DNA from: Telopea speciosissima
Lineage: Eukaryota; Streptophyta; Magnoliopsida; Proteales; Proteaceae
Direction of reading: 5' to 3'
DNA: 64,000 nucleotides
NCBI RefSeq assembly: GCF_018873765.1
Contig: NC_057925.1
Coordinates: 19,851,568 to 19,915,567 of the forward strand
Shown here piece after piece: positions 33,423-44,360 of this stretch. Positions within the stretch are counted from its first letter, which is position 1. Every line of letters starts with the position of its first letter. The notes beneath the pieces were generated by a model, which ran no database searches, was not told the DNA's origin, and saw only the letters and a program-made list of their open reading frames with translations. Position numbers and translations under genes: made by a program.

Positions 33423-34660
33423 GCCCAACCACTCTATGTATTTACAAGTGAAGGAGAAGGAAGAGAGGGGAGGAGAGAGGCCTCCAAGTTTTTGAGTGAG
33501 CCCCTCCTCTAAAAATCATTGGAGCGTGGAGAAGCTCTCTCTCAATATTGGATTTTTATCCCTTCTTCCTTTTACATCAAAGCTTGATTTTCAAGAAAAA
33601 GAAAAAAAAAAATAGAAAGCAAGATATACAAGTTCCTAGCTTAATACACCTTCTATTTTCTAATTTGACTCTTGAGCATAGATTTTACTCTCTTGTATTT
33701 CTTCTTTCTTGCAGTTGTCTTCTGCAAGTAATGTGAACATGAATTCTTCAATCTTTGACTTTTCAACTTTTCAAGAATAAGAAAATATTTCCCACAAAAT
33801 ATCCACCACTTGTTAAATCCCCATAGAGCCTTTAGAAATTCGATGGGGAGAGTGTGTGTGTGATAGCTGGGATTCCTTCTTCAAGAATTAATTTAATGCC
33901 CACTCTACCCTTTAAAAAACGTGGACCATGGGATGCTCTAAAAAAAGGTGAAAGGTGGGGTCCATGTGTAGTTGGCATCCATTCTCTCTCTTATAACAAT
34001 AAAAAACACAGAAGGGTGTCTTGTGCTTGATAAAATCTCAACCCTTGATCACAATCATCTTCTTTGATGCCGAAAATACCCCTAGAAAGTCGTAGATTGG
34101 CTTGGGCTTGCATTCTAGCTCATTTCTGGTACATTATTCTTTCCTGGCCCAAAAAGAATAATCGCTTGCATGATGGCCTAAACGAATATGTACTTTTAAT
34201 GCATCACGTCAAAATTCATCCCTCTTCATAGCCATGGAAAGAAACATGGTAACTTTACTTGTAGATTAGGAGATACAGCTCCCGATAGCCCAGAATAGCA
34301 TAAAATGACCTAAAACCTGAAAAACACAGAAAAATACTTGAGTAACTATGTTCAATGTGGTAAAATGTATGCTTTATGCCCTAAGATTTCACACATAAAT
34401 GTACTCATCAACAAGAGAGATGGATGAACTTAAAAAGAACATTGCAAACCAGTTGGCTTTATCAAGAAACATTCATCCAATTCGATAAAAATTAATCAAT
34501 AGTTTTTTTGATGTGTAAGAACATTATATTTAGTATTGAAATTATTTTAGACATGTTGAAATTAGTGATATTTTCTCATTTATTTGTGTTATGAAAATTA
34601 TGCCAAGAGATGAGATTTTTATGTAATTTGATAGAATTAGAAGAGAAAACTGTTTTTCTA
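33423..34660. other. Intergenic, no gene recognised
   Basis: A/G-rich and AT-rich sequence with a short poly-A run near 33602-33612. Nothing here matches a family I know. The composition suggests old repeat debris. Confidence 0.35.
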
Positions 34661-34699
34661 CGAAAGGGACCATTTGTTTGACAATAATGGTCTGCTCTT

Positions 34700-35100
34700 C
34701 AGAGTTGCTTCCTTAGTGTCATTGAGTGGAAAATTACCCATTGTTTTTGGAAAACCAACCCGCTAGCGGACTTCCTTGCAAAGTTGGTAGCAAAATATGA
34801 AGTTTCCATTCCTGTTGATTATTGTCCTAGTGCAATGTTAGAGGAGCTCAGGATCGATGCTTAAGGAACCCAAGATTCCGCCTGCATTTATCCTTAATTA
34901 GTTTTTCACCCTGTTAGCCTGTGCAAGGAAGGTTGTGATCTTGTTAGTTGTTCCTTATTTTTTATTTGCAAGTCTGTCCCTCTTGTTGATAGCAATGTCG
35001 AAGGTGGGAGGAACTGACTTTGCATTTTATGTTTAAGTTTTTGGTGTTTGCCAATGTTTCTTTGTAATTCTTTTCATTCTTTTAATACAAACGATCTTTT
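34700..35100 (+). pseudogene. L1-type LINE 3' stub (end of RNase H plus 3' UTR)
   Basis: An open frame from about 34710 encodes LSVIEWKITHCFWKTNPLAD, then FLAKLVAKYEVSIPVDYCPS, and ends RIDA and a stop at about 34864. The NPLADFLAK block matches the last catalytic region of plant LINE RNase H domains, usually N-ADxLAK. The following sequence contains TTTGTAATTCTTTTCATTC and TTTTAATACAA, a usual LINE 3' UTR end. Everything upstream is missing. Confidence 0.65.
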
Positions 35101-35114
35101 ATGTTGAGTGAGAA

Positions 35115-36130
35115 CATATTGATGGCTTGATGCTCCCATACGTTTGGAATCAAGATGAATTCACATAACCATGATAAATTTTTTTAATGCATAAAATGCT
35201 TATAGGGTTAGGAGTTAGGAGGACCCGATCGGATTTTCAATTAATATCCAAACATTTTACATTTATGAGCCGAATGGTTGGGAATGTGGCATATCTTGTA
35301 TAGCCTACACGTGGCATATCCTTTCCATTTTTCTCTCCATCGAGAAACATAGACTTGGTCCTGTAGGTCTTGTTTGGTAGACAACTAGGACCCCAGCTAG
35401 CCAAGCTCCTATCTAATCATATCATATATCGAAAGGAAAGGAACTGTTCAAGAACCCTAAATTTGACCCAATTTAGATAACAATGAGTTAAGAGCTGATC
35501 CTCGAGCAAGTGGGATCAAGTTGGTCATATCTACAACAATAGATTGGAATAATTTAGTGCCATATTAAAATATTTCCATCTCCAACCAAATCTGCTTGGC
35601 CTTTGCAGCATATTAATGATCTGCTCTATATATCGGACTCGTATAGTAACATCAAGTTTATAACTTAGGAAGATCCTTTTTGTATAACTATATCTATGAA
35701 TCTGGCTCGACATGCACTAAACACCAAAACTGTATATATTTTTTTATCTTAATGCATTTTTTCTTTTTATCACCAAAAAAAAAAAAAAACATATTTCCAA
35801 ATAAAACCGTACAATTAATCCCTTCTGTTAAGAAAACAATGCATAGAAATAGGATTTGCAGAAGAAAACGAAAATAAAAGAGAAAAATCAATCGCACAAA
35901 TGCACGACATAGAGATTTTACGTGGTTCACCTTCAAGAAAGTAAGCTACATCCACGGCCAGCGATAGAACTAGCTTTCACTAATTCTCTGAAGAAAGATT
36001 ACAAACCCTCAAATCTCAGACATCTCTCAACGAGATAAGAAGACTTATAAAGAAGCCCTAACCTAGAAAAGTACAGAAATGCCCCTAGTAACCCAAAACA
36101 GACCACCTAATCAGGGTCAAACCAGAACTG
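35115..36130. other. Intergenic with a possible LTR fragment
   Basis: No gene is recognised. The segment at about 35830-36110 contains ATTTTACGTGGTTCACC, common in plant LTR 5' regions, followed by CTCTCAACGAGATAAGAAGA-like sequence. It may be a degraded LTR, but no partner is present. Confidence 0.3.
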
Positions 36131-36366
36131 AACGAGGAATAATTTTCACCTATAATTCACTGCCCGCTCCAATGTAGAAATATATATCATTTCGAAGGCC
36201 TCAACGAGGAATAATTTTCACCTATAATTCACTGCCCGCTCCAATTCCTCTAATAGGGGAGTGGACCCCACCTTGGGTAGTGTGTTCAGGTAGGGGGTAG
36301 GGTGGTCATTTCTGCCCCCTATGTGAGGAATTTGAGGAACTAGAGTAGGCAGTGAATTGGAGGGGA
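36131..36366. repeat. 43-bp exact direct repeat overlapping a MITE-like inverted repeat
   Basis: A 43-bp sequence starting AACGAGGAATAATTTTCACC is present, identical, at 36131-36173 and 36203-36245. The second copy also forms the left arm of an inverted repeat: CCTATAATTCACTGCCCGCT pairs with GTAGGCAGTGAATTGGAGGG near 36345-36365, enclosing a GGGG/CCCC-rich core. This suggests a MITE of about 150 bp whose end was duplicated. Confidence 0.55.
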
Positions 36367-37129
36367 TAACGATTCCTCAACACACTCTTCAGGACTCATT
36401 GTCTCTGGCGGTGACGTATCCACTTTTTAGACCATCCAGACGTGTTTCGAGATCGAAACGGCCTCTGAAGATTTTTGAAGATTTCCCACTATACTTTCTA
36501 GATATAGATCAGACTTCACTAATAACACCTTCTACATTAATAGTATGAGATGAAGTCTTTCATACAAGAAAATTAAAGCTCACAACCCATGTGGTGTAGA
36601 CTTGAGATTTTCTCCAAGAATAATATATATGATGATCATTAAATTCATTTTTCTACCCCCAAAAAAAAAACTCATTAATTAAGTTCATTCAAACAAAACA
36701 AATTGTAGTATTGGAATTTATAGAAAATTTTGCCAAAATGATTTACAAGAAGACTTAAAAATTCATGGAGAAATTACGTTTGATATCTCCAATCAAGAAA
36801 GAATGCTTTCAAAACAGGTCACTTTGATTTCCAAGATAAGAACAAAGATAGAAATTACATCTTCTGTGCTGGTAGGTGAAGAGACTGGATCGAGACAGAT
36901 CAAATTGTTTCAAACTTCCCTGATTGATACGATTGAAGTAGGTGACTATTAGACCCCCCCCAGACTGACACCCTTTGACCCGGTCATTTTTTTTGGTGGC
37001 AACATTAATATCTCAATTAAACAGGACTACGTGTCATTCATGGTTGCAGCCACAGGGTCTGCATTTCCTTATCATGGTCTTTTCGACTACGTGTTATTTG
37101 CTTTCTGGTGACTTTTGATCAGTTCTTTT
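36367..37129. other. Intergenic, no gene recognised
   Basis: AT-rich sequence with a short run of Cs near 36955-36963 and poly-A near 36660-36669. No TE termini or ORFs worth calling. Confidence 0.4.
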
Positions 37130-37176
37130 GGGGCAATTACTATCAGTATCTTACATTTAGCCCATATTTATTAAAA

Positions 37177-39276
37177 GGGAATATATCATCCCCTCCCCTC
37201 TAAGTTTGCCTAATATCAATCTAGTACCTAAGTTTTAAAAAATATCTATCCCTTCCTTTACTTTATAAAGATTATATCAATCGTATCTTAATCGTTAAAA
37301 ATGACTATTAACTAATGATATGGGCAGATCTAATTTATCTAAAACCCTAAATTACCCTTAAATTATTTTAATTCTAATTTTACCCCTTCAATCCCAAAAT
37401 ACCATTCTTCTTCCTCTGCTTCTCTGGCAGATCCTCTTCGGTTTCTTCTTCTCTGACAGACCCTCTTCTTATCCTCTAGAGAAGTAATTACATAATAAAG
37501 CAGAAACGAAGCTGCGATCGTTATCATCCCATCACATAAGAAGGTGGAGTGAGGGCAAATGAATAAACCGATTAGTACAGGGGGAAAAATCCCAAGCGAC
37601 TGACACAAATAAAACAGACATTAAATCGTAAAAGAACATAAAGCAATGAATGAGAGACAGAGACAAACAATTCTGCAGCGTATGATGCCTTGTGATTGAA
37701 AAAAGCTCAATCGTCAACAGAGAGAATCGCAGAAGGAATTACCGTTGAAGGTGTAAAATATATCAAGAAACCTAAACTACCACCAGCAACACCACCACCG
37801 CTGCCGCCTCTGATCTTCTTCATGGTTGGGGCATTGATGACAGCCCATTGATGAACTGGCCTGGTTCTATGGGCTCTCTAAGCTGAACTGATCTAGTTGG
37901 TGGTTGAAAGAGATCAGAACCAGTGGCTGAAACAGTTCTAGTTATTTTGCTAATCATTTCAAAACAAATAATTAACATAATTCCAGTATAAAAGTGGATT
38001 GAAATGTGTGAAATGGACTGAAATTTCACCAAAATATTTTCATTTCGACAGAACTCGAAATGATGATCGAAATCTGAAATTTCAAATTCTTGAGCTTCAC
38101 CTTGTTGGATGATTTCCTTTCGAGCTATCTTGACTGCTTCTAAGAAGTTCTGAGCATTTCTTTCTTCTCCCTTCAGCTTTCTTCTTCTTCTTAACATTGC
38201 TTCTTGTCTAATTTGTGGTAAGGGTTAGGGTTCCTTCTTTCTATTTATCGAAGATTTGGAAATGGTGGGTATTAGGTTTAAGAAAAAGGGGGGAAAGCGA
38301 GGTGATGATAAAATTCATGTCTGTTAATCCACTGAAATTACAATGTGATGTCTATTCATGAATCCCGACAGGTTCTGATCGTAACTCCCCAAGAACAAAC
38401 AAACCCTCCAAGGCTTTTTTATTGTTAGTTTTTTTTTTAATTGCTTCGAATTTTTGGATTTCTTTTTTATGATTGAAGGTTTGTTTTTCAGCAATCTGTT
38501 TTTCTCTTTTTAGCTTCTTCTAATTCTTTTTCGGAGAGAGGTGGAATTCTGAACAGCTGATGAAAGAATTTAATCCAAACTGATTATGTTCCGACAATCT
38601 GGTTTTCTCTTTCTTCCCTTTTAATTTCTCTCTCCTTTATTGTTTCGGATCTTTGAGTTCCTTATTTTTTGTTACAAGGTTAGCCCTTTATTTTTTTTCT
38701 CATTTTTAGTTCTATAGCAGGTGGAAGCAAAACCCAAAGGCTATATAACAAAAAATTCAAGAATCTCTATCGATAAGAAATAAAAGACTTTGCTGAAATG
38801 GTTAAAAAATCACTAATCTTCAAACAATTTTTGAATGATCCCTCAGAAGACATTTGTGGCTCGGGGACTCTCTGCAAGAAATGTTGATAACCCTTCATCG
38901 CAGAAGGGGTTTTGATGGTGGCGGCAGTGGTGGCGATGATGGTGGTGCTGGAAGAAGAAGCACAGAGGAAGAAGAACAAACGGAGAAGAAGACTCAGGAG
39001 GGCAAAAGGGTTGCAAGGGAGAAGAAAGGCTTTTGCCTTTTAACTCTACATAAGGGTAATATAATCTTTTCATAAACAAGGGAGAAATGCATATGTTTTC
39101 AATAGATATTAAAAAAGGTAGTTTTGTTTTTACACAGGTTTTTTTTAACACCGTTACATGGTTAGGGTACGGTTGATATAATCTTTATAAAATAAGAGAG
39201 AGGTAGATATTTTTCAAAACTTGGGTATTGGATTGATATTAGGCAAACTTAGAAGGGAGGGGGATGATATTTTCCC
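37177..39276. mobile_element. MULE 3, 2,100 bp, exact 9-bp target duplication
   Basis: The left end GGGAATATATCATCCCCTCC and the reverse complement of the right end, GGGAAAATATCATCCCCCTC, open TIRs that remain alike for about 125 bp (both contain AAGTTTGCCTAATATCAATC). The flanking duplication TTATTAAAA is exact (37168-37176 and 39277-39285). No transposase is present. CTTCTTCTTC/GAAGAAGAAG-rich sequence lies inside both ends, and there is one moderately long unidentified ORF. It sits in the left arm of the fold-back element and is younger than it. Confidence 0.93.
37820..38197 (-). pseudogene. Unidentified ORF inside MULE 3, possible captured fragment
   Basis: A 125-aa open frame begins MLRRRRKLKGEERNAQNFLE, continues with AVKIARKEIIQQGEAQEFEI, and ends FINGLSSMPQP. 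The start has a plausible helical, charged composition, and the middle (HISIHFYTGIMLIICFEMIS) looks intron-like or random. I do not recognise it. It may be a captured exon read through into non-coding sequence. Confidence 0.3.
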
Positions 39277-40520
39277 TTATTAAAACTACCTTACCTTAAA
39301 CTTCTTTTCTGTTAATACCCTGCTTTTAAACTTTTACATCTCTCTCTATCTTCATATTTTTAAATACGTAGATTGCCCTTCCTTTTCACCTAGTAACCTG
39401 CTAATCTATTTAACCTACCATTCATCGTCTATTTTTTACATTTTCTTTTTGTCATTAAAATAGTAAAAAGTGAAAACACCCATCCACTTCTTCTCTCTTC
39501 CATTTTTTATTTCATTCATTTTTTTTTCTTCAATTGTTCTATTTAATTAATCTTTTATTCAACATTTCATTTTTATTGTTCTTCTTAGAACAGATCATGA
39601 TTCTAAGTATCGTTATTGTATCGGGCAATACGTACCACTTTTGGTAGTCACCGATATCAATACCATGCCGATACCATATTGGTAGCACGATCCGTACAAA
39701 CAAGGGGTACAATGATCAGAAAACTCATTTTTAAGGAGATTCAGGGGTAATTTTGTCCGATACAGCCTATCTAGGCCAATATCGTATCGGTTTTGCAGGT
39801 TACTGATACTCGTCCCGATATTGTATACTAAAACCATGAAACAGATCAACTCTCTTCAAAAATAATAAAAAGTAAATTAAATAAAAACAGGAAGAGAGAG
39901 AAGTGGGGTGCTTTGAAGAGAGTCGACCCACGGTATTGGAAAGGGTATCAATAACCTACAAAATTGATACAATATCGATACAAGATCGGCTGTATCGGGA
40001 AAAATTACCCCTGAATCTCCTTAAAAATGAGTTTTATGTCCATTTTACCCCTTGTCCATACCGTGCTATTGATACGGTATCGGTGACTAGCAAAACAAGT
40101 ACGTATCACCCGATATAGGCGATACGATACCGATACTTAGAACCATGATTTGTTCAAACTTCGAAAAAGAACGATGAAGATAAAATGTTGAATAAAAAAT
40201 TAATTAAATAAAAAAATTAAAGAAAAAACAAAAAAACAAAAAAACCAACGAACTAAAAAACAGGAGACAAAAGAAGTGGATGGGTGCTTTCATTTTTCAC
40301 TATTTTAATGACAAAAAATGTAAAAAGTAGATGATGAATGAGAGGTTAAATAGATTAACAGGTTAATAGGTGAAAGGGAAAGGTAATCAGGGTATTTAAA
40401 AATACGAGGGTAGAAAAACATGTAAAAGTTTAAAAGTAGAGTAGTATTAGAAAAGAATTTTAAGGTAGGATACATTTAATAAATATAAGCTAAATGTAGG
40501 GTAGCGTATATAGTTGCCCC

Positions 40521-40808
40521 TTCTTTGTTTGTTTGCCTGTTTGGTTTCCTAAATTCCACATGATCGAGAGCATTGTAAGTTGTTGAAAACTTGACTTCTG
40601 ACAAGACATGACTTGACTTGTTTACTTGATGGAGAATTGTGATTGATTGACAGCTCCTTCCCCTTGACGAAGCTTACATAACATTTTTCTCCTTGGCTCA
40701 GGAGTGAATGTTCATGAATGACTCACAGTCGTTCAAAAGCAACATTTTCAAAAAGTGGATTCCATCTAAGAGTTCGTTCACATGAACATTCCCTGCACTA
40801 TCCTTGGC
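40521..40808. other. Upstream region of the LRR receptor-like protein gene
   Basis: Unique-looking sequence between the fold-back element and the candidate TATA box, so the fold-back end is only about 385 bp from the ATG. Confidence 0.5.
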
Positions 40809-40818
40809 TTATAAATTA
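40809..40818 (+). promoter_or_regulatory. Candidate TATA box of the LRR receptor-like protein gene
   Basis: TTATAAATTA lies about 90 bp before the ATG, a normal spacing for a plant gene with a short leader. Confidence 0.5.
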
Positions 40819-40905
40819 TCTGGAAGTTTTGCATTCTCTCACACTCACATATCTTCTACTAGAACAACTTTCCTTATTTTTCTCATACCCTGTTCTTAGT
40901 TTATC

Positions 40906-43812
40906 ATGAAAAGTTTTGAGCTTCTCTTGTTTATTTTCTTATGCATACAAACCACCAACTCTAGTGTTACTGGTACAAACACAAAAGTAGTGGTTTGTAG
41001 TAAGATAGAGAGACAAGCCCTTCTCAGCTTTAAGAAGGGACTTAAAGATCCAACAAATTGGCTCTCATCTTGGATTGGTGAGGATTGTTGTACATGGAAA
41101 GGAGTTAGTTGCAGCAACAGAACTGGACATGTCATCAAGCTCAACCTCAGACAACAATTTGATGCTAATCATATGATGAATTCCTTGTTGGGTGGAGAGA
41201 TAAGTCCTTCTTTAGTTGAGCTGAAGCATCTGAAGTACCTAGACCTAAGTGTGAAAAGGTTTGATGGTATTCGCATTCCTGAGTTCCTTGGTTCCCTTAA
41301 GAGCTTGAGATATCTTAACCTCTCTAATGCTGGTTTTGGTGGAATGGTTCCTTATCAGCTGAGGAATCTATCAAGTGTGCGTTATCTTGATCTCAGTACT
41401 AATTCTTTATTTTCATCTTATGGTGGAATTGGATTACATACTGAGAGTTTTGAATGGGTTTCTCATCTTTCTTTCCTGCAATACCTTGACATGAGTCGAG
41501 TTAACCTTAGCAAAGCAACTGATTACTTGCAGGTATTGAATATCCTCCCTTCTTTAACAGAGTTAATCTTATCATCATGTGAACTTAATCCAATTCCTGA
41601 TATTCCTGCCCCACTTGTTAATTTTACATCACTCATCATCATTGACCTTTCGGAAAACAATTTCAATTCATCTCCTCCAAAGTGGTTGTTCATTATTAGG
41701 GGCCTTGTTTCTCTTCAATTGAGACAGAATGCTTTTCATGGTCCAATACCAAGTGGTCTTCAGAACATGACTTCTCTAAGGGCCCTAGACCTCTCTGAAA
41801 ACAATTTTAATTCCGACATACCTGGTTGGTTGTATAATTTGGGTAGTCTTGTAACCCTTAACATCTCCAATAACAATTTGAAAGGTTCAATTATGAGTGC
41901 AGTTGGTAACATGACTTCACTCACAAGGCTCTACCTGTGGGGCAATAAGCTCAAAGGTGAGTTACCGACAACATTGGGAAATCTTTCCAAGTTGCAGGAA
42001 TTGTATCTCTCAGGTTCTTGGCGTGACCAATTGGGATACGGAAACTCGTTTTCTGGTTCAATTCCTCCGTCCATGGGAAGATTGTCATCATTAAGAATAC
42101 TATATCTGGTTGGTAGTCAATTGAATGGATCTATTCCAGAAAGTATTGGACAACTTTCGCAGCTTGAGGAATTGTTCATCTGTAATAATTTCTTGGAAGG
42201 TGAGGTGTCTGAGGTTCACTTTGCCAATCTCACTAGACTAAAATCATTCTACGCATCTTCAAACTCATTGTATTTGAAAGTCAGCTCTAATTGGATTCCT
42301 CCCTTCCAACTCAAAGCAATACAATTGCGATCATGGCATGTAGGACCTGAATTCCCAGCATGGCTTCAAACTCAGAGGAACATTTCTTACCTAGATTTAT
42401 CTTATACAAGAATTTCTGATGAAATTCCCTCTTGGTTTTGGAACTTAACTTCACAAATTTCATATTTAAATCTCTCCAACAATCAGATACATGGTGAGCT
42501 CCCAAGAAGACTGAAACTTGATTCTGTTGACTCAGTGTTATTTTTTGGTTCAAACAACCTCGAGGGACCACTGCCTCATTTCTCTTCCAATGTTCTCCAG
42601 CTAGATCTTTCCAAAAATTCCTTTTCTGGGTCTATTTTCCATTTTCTTTGTCAAGAAATGGATGAACCAAGCAACTTGCAACTTCTTGATCTCTCAGACA
42701 ATCTCTTATCTGAAGAGATCCCTGATTGTTGGATGAATTGGAAATCACTAGAAGCAATAAATTTGGGAAACAATAATTTCACTGGAAATCTTCCAGATTC
42801 TTTGGGTTCTTTATCTGGGCTTCAATCGCTTCATTTGCGCAATAGTCATCTTTCTGGGGAATTACCTTCATCTTTGCAAAATTGCAGAGAGTTGCAGATC
42901 ATTGATCTCGATAAGAATGAGTTTTCTGGAAGCATACCGACATGGTTGGGGAAAATCCTAGCAAAGCTAATAGTTCTGGTCTTACATTCAAACAATTTTG
43001 GTGGTAGCATTCCACAAGAACTTTGTGATCTATCATCACTTCAAATTCTGGACCTTGCTGATAACCACCTTTCAGGAACCATACCACACTGCTTCAGCAA
43101 TTTCAGTGCTATGGCCATAGAACAAAATTCAAGTGGACGTATGAGTTTCTCAAAACTCCCATTAAATGGAGAAATTCTGCTTTCAGATTATGTAAGTCAA
43201 GTTGAGGAGGTATGGGTGATTATCAAAGGAAACGAGCTTGAGTATAGCAATACTCTTAAGCTTCTAGTGACCATAGACCTTGCAGACAATCATTTGTCAG
43301 GAGAGATTCCCAAAGAATTGATAAGTCTTCTTGGGTTGCGATCGTTGAACTTATCCAGAAATGATTTGACTGGGAACATCCCTGAGAAGATTGGGGACAT
43401 GAAACTATTGGAATCTCTGGATTTATCAATTAACAAACTCTCTGGTGAAATTCCTCAAAGCATGTCAAAGATAACATTTTTGAGTGTCTTAAACTTGTCA
43501 TATAACAGTTTGTCAGGTACTATTCCATTGAGTACCCAGCTCCAAAGCTTTGATGCATCCAGCTTTATAGGCAACACCCCAGAACTCTGTGGACCTCCAC
43601 TCACACAGAATTGCATTGAAGATGGGCTTAACAATGATGTTAGAAGAGAAGATGAAGGCAGTGTCTTTCAAATGGAAGGGTTTTATGTCAGCATGGCCTT
43701 GGGATTTGTGGTTGGCTTTTTGTGTGTATGGGGTCCCTTACTGTTCAAAAAATCTTGGAGATTTGCATATTTTCAGTTTTTGGCTGATATGATAGACAAA
43801 TATTTTGGCTAA
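40906..43812 (+). CDS. LRR receptor-like protein (RLP, Cf/EIX type)
   Basis: This is an intact single-exon gene of 968 aa. A hydrophobic signal peptide covers about residues 1-22. A cysteine-paired LRR N-terminal cap follows, with CSKIERQALLSFKKGL and the DCCTWKGVSC pair. About two dozen to thirty extracellular leucine-rich repeats of the LxGxIP type come next. A non-repeat island near residues 740-785 (VEEVWVIIKGNELEYSNTLK) precedes the last four repeats, as is typical of Cf- and EIX-like proteins. The C-terminal cap has PELCGPPLTQNC. An acidic stretch precedes a transmembrane helix at about residues 925-947, and the cytoplasmic tail is only about 20 residues, with no kinase. RLPs of this kind detect pathogen or self molecules at the plasma membrane together with SOBIR1/BAK1-type kinases. 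The ligand of this one is unknown. Confidence 0.93.
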   Translation: MKSFELLLFIFLCIQTTNSSVTGTNTKVVVCSKIERQALLSFKKGLKDPTNWLSSWIGEDCCTWKGVSCSNRTGHVIKLNLRQQFDANHMMNSLLGGEISPSLVELKHLKYLDLSVKRFDGIRIPEFLGSLKSLRYLNLSNAGFGGMVPYQLRNLSSVRYLDLSTNSLFSSYGGIGLHTESFEWVSHLSFLQYLDMSRVNLSKATDYLQVLNILPSLTELILSSCELNPIPDIPAPLVNFTSLIIIDLSENNFNSSPPKWLFIIRGLVSLQLRQNAFHGPIPSGLQNMTSLRALDLSENNFNSDIPGWLYNLGSLVTLNISNNNLKGSIMSAVGNMTSLTRLYLWGNKLKGELPTTLGNLSKLQELYLSGSWRDQLGYGNSFSGSIPPSMGRLSSLRILYLVGSQLNGSIPESIGQLSQLEELFICNNFLEGEVSEVHFANLTRLKSFYASSNSLYLKVSSNWIPPFQLKAIQLRSWHVGPEFPAWLQTQRNISYLDLSYTRISDEIPSWFWNLTSQISYLNLSNNQIHGELPRRLKLDSVDSVLFFGSNNLEGPLPHFSSNVLQLDLSKNSFSGSIFHFLCQEMDEPSNLQLLDLSDNLLSEEIPDCWMNWKSLEAINLGNNNFTGNLPDSLGSLSGLQSLHLRNSHLSGELPSSLQNCRELQIIDLDKNEFSGSIPTWLGKILAKLIVLVLHSNNFGGSIPQELCDLSSLQILDLADNHLSGTIPHCFSNFSAMAIEQNSSGRMSFSKLPLNGEILLSDYVSQVEEVWVIIKGNELEYSNTLKLLVTIDLADNHLSGEIPKELISLLGLRSLNLSRNDLTGNIPEKIGDMKLLESLDLSINKLSGEIPQSMSKITFLSVLNLSYNSLSGTIPLSTQLQSFDASSFIGNTPELCGPPLTQNCIEDGLNNDVRREDEGSVFQMEGFYVSMALGFVVGFLCVWGPLLFKKSWRFAYFQFLADMIDKYFG

Positions 43813-43876
43813 ACCATCAGATGTAAGCGAAATTGCATAGTTTGATCAATGCTCGTTTATGAACTAATAATAGCAT

Positions 43877-43927
<51 letters not shown>

Positions 43928-44360
43928 AAACAATTAACACATTTACTAAAGCCCATAAATTTTGAAGAAGTTATACTCTAAAGCCATCAGGAACCAAGGC
44001 CTTATGAGACTCCATAAACAAATTTCAACTCCGAAAGAGCAGCTTGGGAATTCTAATTGGAAAATAATTGGATAAAATCCTAAATTATGGCTATAATTGA
44101 CAAGGTTCAATTAGAGGAAGAGGGAAAAACCTGCTTTAGAGATATTAAAAAAAAATTCAAGATTTTAATTTCCATAGGATTCTCTCCCTCTATAAGCTAA
44201 CTTGAGCTCAATGTTGGCTTGAGTTCTTCAATTTGGTTGGTTTTGGGGTATGGAATATAATATATCGTGTCTTATACTGCTCTTCAGTTGAATGATTTCA
44301 AAATAAGACTTTAATGGTATTCTGACATCTGACGTTAGAAAAGTTCTAGGTTTACAACAC
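43813..44360. other. 3' flank of the RLP gene
   Basis: Non-coding sequence with a compound CT/GT microsatellite at 43877-43924 (about nine CT units, then about fourteen GT units). No other feature seen. Confidence 0.6.
43877..43924. repeat. Compound (CT)n(GT)n microsatellite
   Basis: CT units from 43877 to 43895 run directly into GT units to 43924, about 65-110 bp after the RLP stop codon, so they may lie in its 3' UTR. Confidence 0.95.

Larger units (their letters stand above)
37130..40520. mobile_element. Long fold-back (giant inverted-repeat) element, left arm interrupted by MULE 3
   Basis: Removing MULE 3 and one copy of its duplication (37177-39285) leaves a left arm of 37130-37176 plus 39286-39810, about 572 bp. 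The right arm at 39945-40520, about 576 bp, matches it in reverse complement nearly end to end. Examples are GGGGCAATTACTATCAG against GGGGCAACTATATACG at the tips and TTCAGGGGTAATTTT in both inner parts. The spacer is only 134 bp. Repeated 'ccgatacgataccgatac' phrases fill the inner arms. There is no coding capacity. The flanks share TTCTTT but not a full 9-bp duplication. It resembles a fold-back or TIR-MULE derivative, and a transcript would form a long hairpin. Confidence 0.88.

Noticed and set aside
35694-35936. 80-aa hydrophobic minus-strand ORF
   Set aside because: Phe/Lys-rich translation of poly-A/T sequence.
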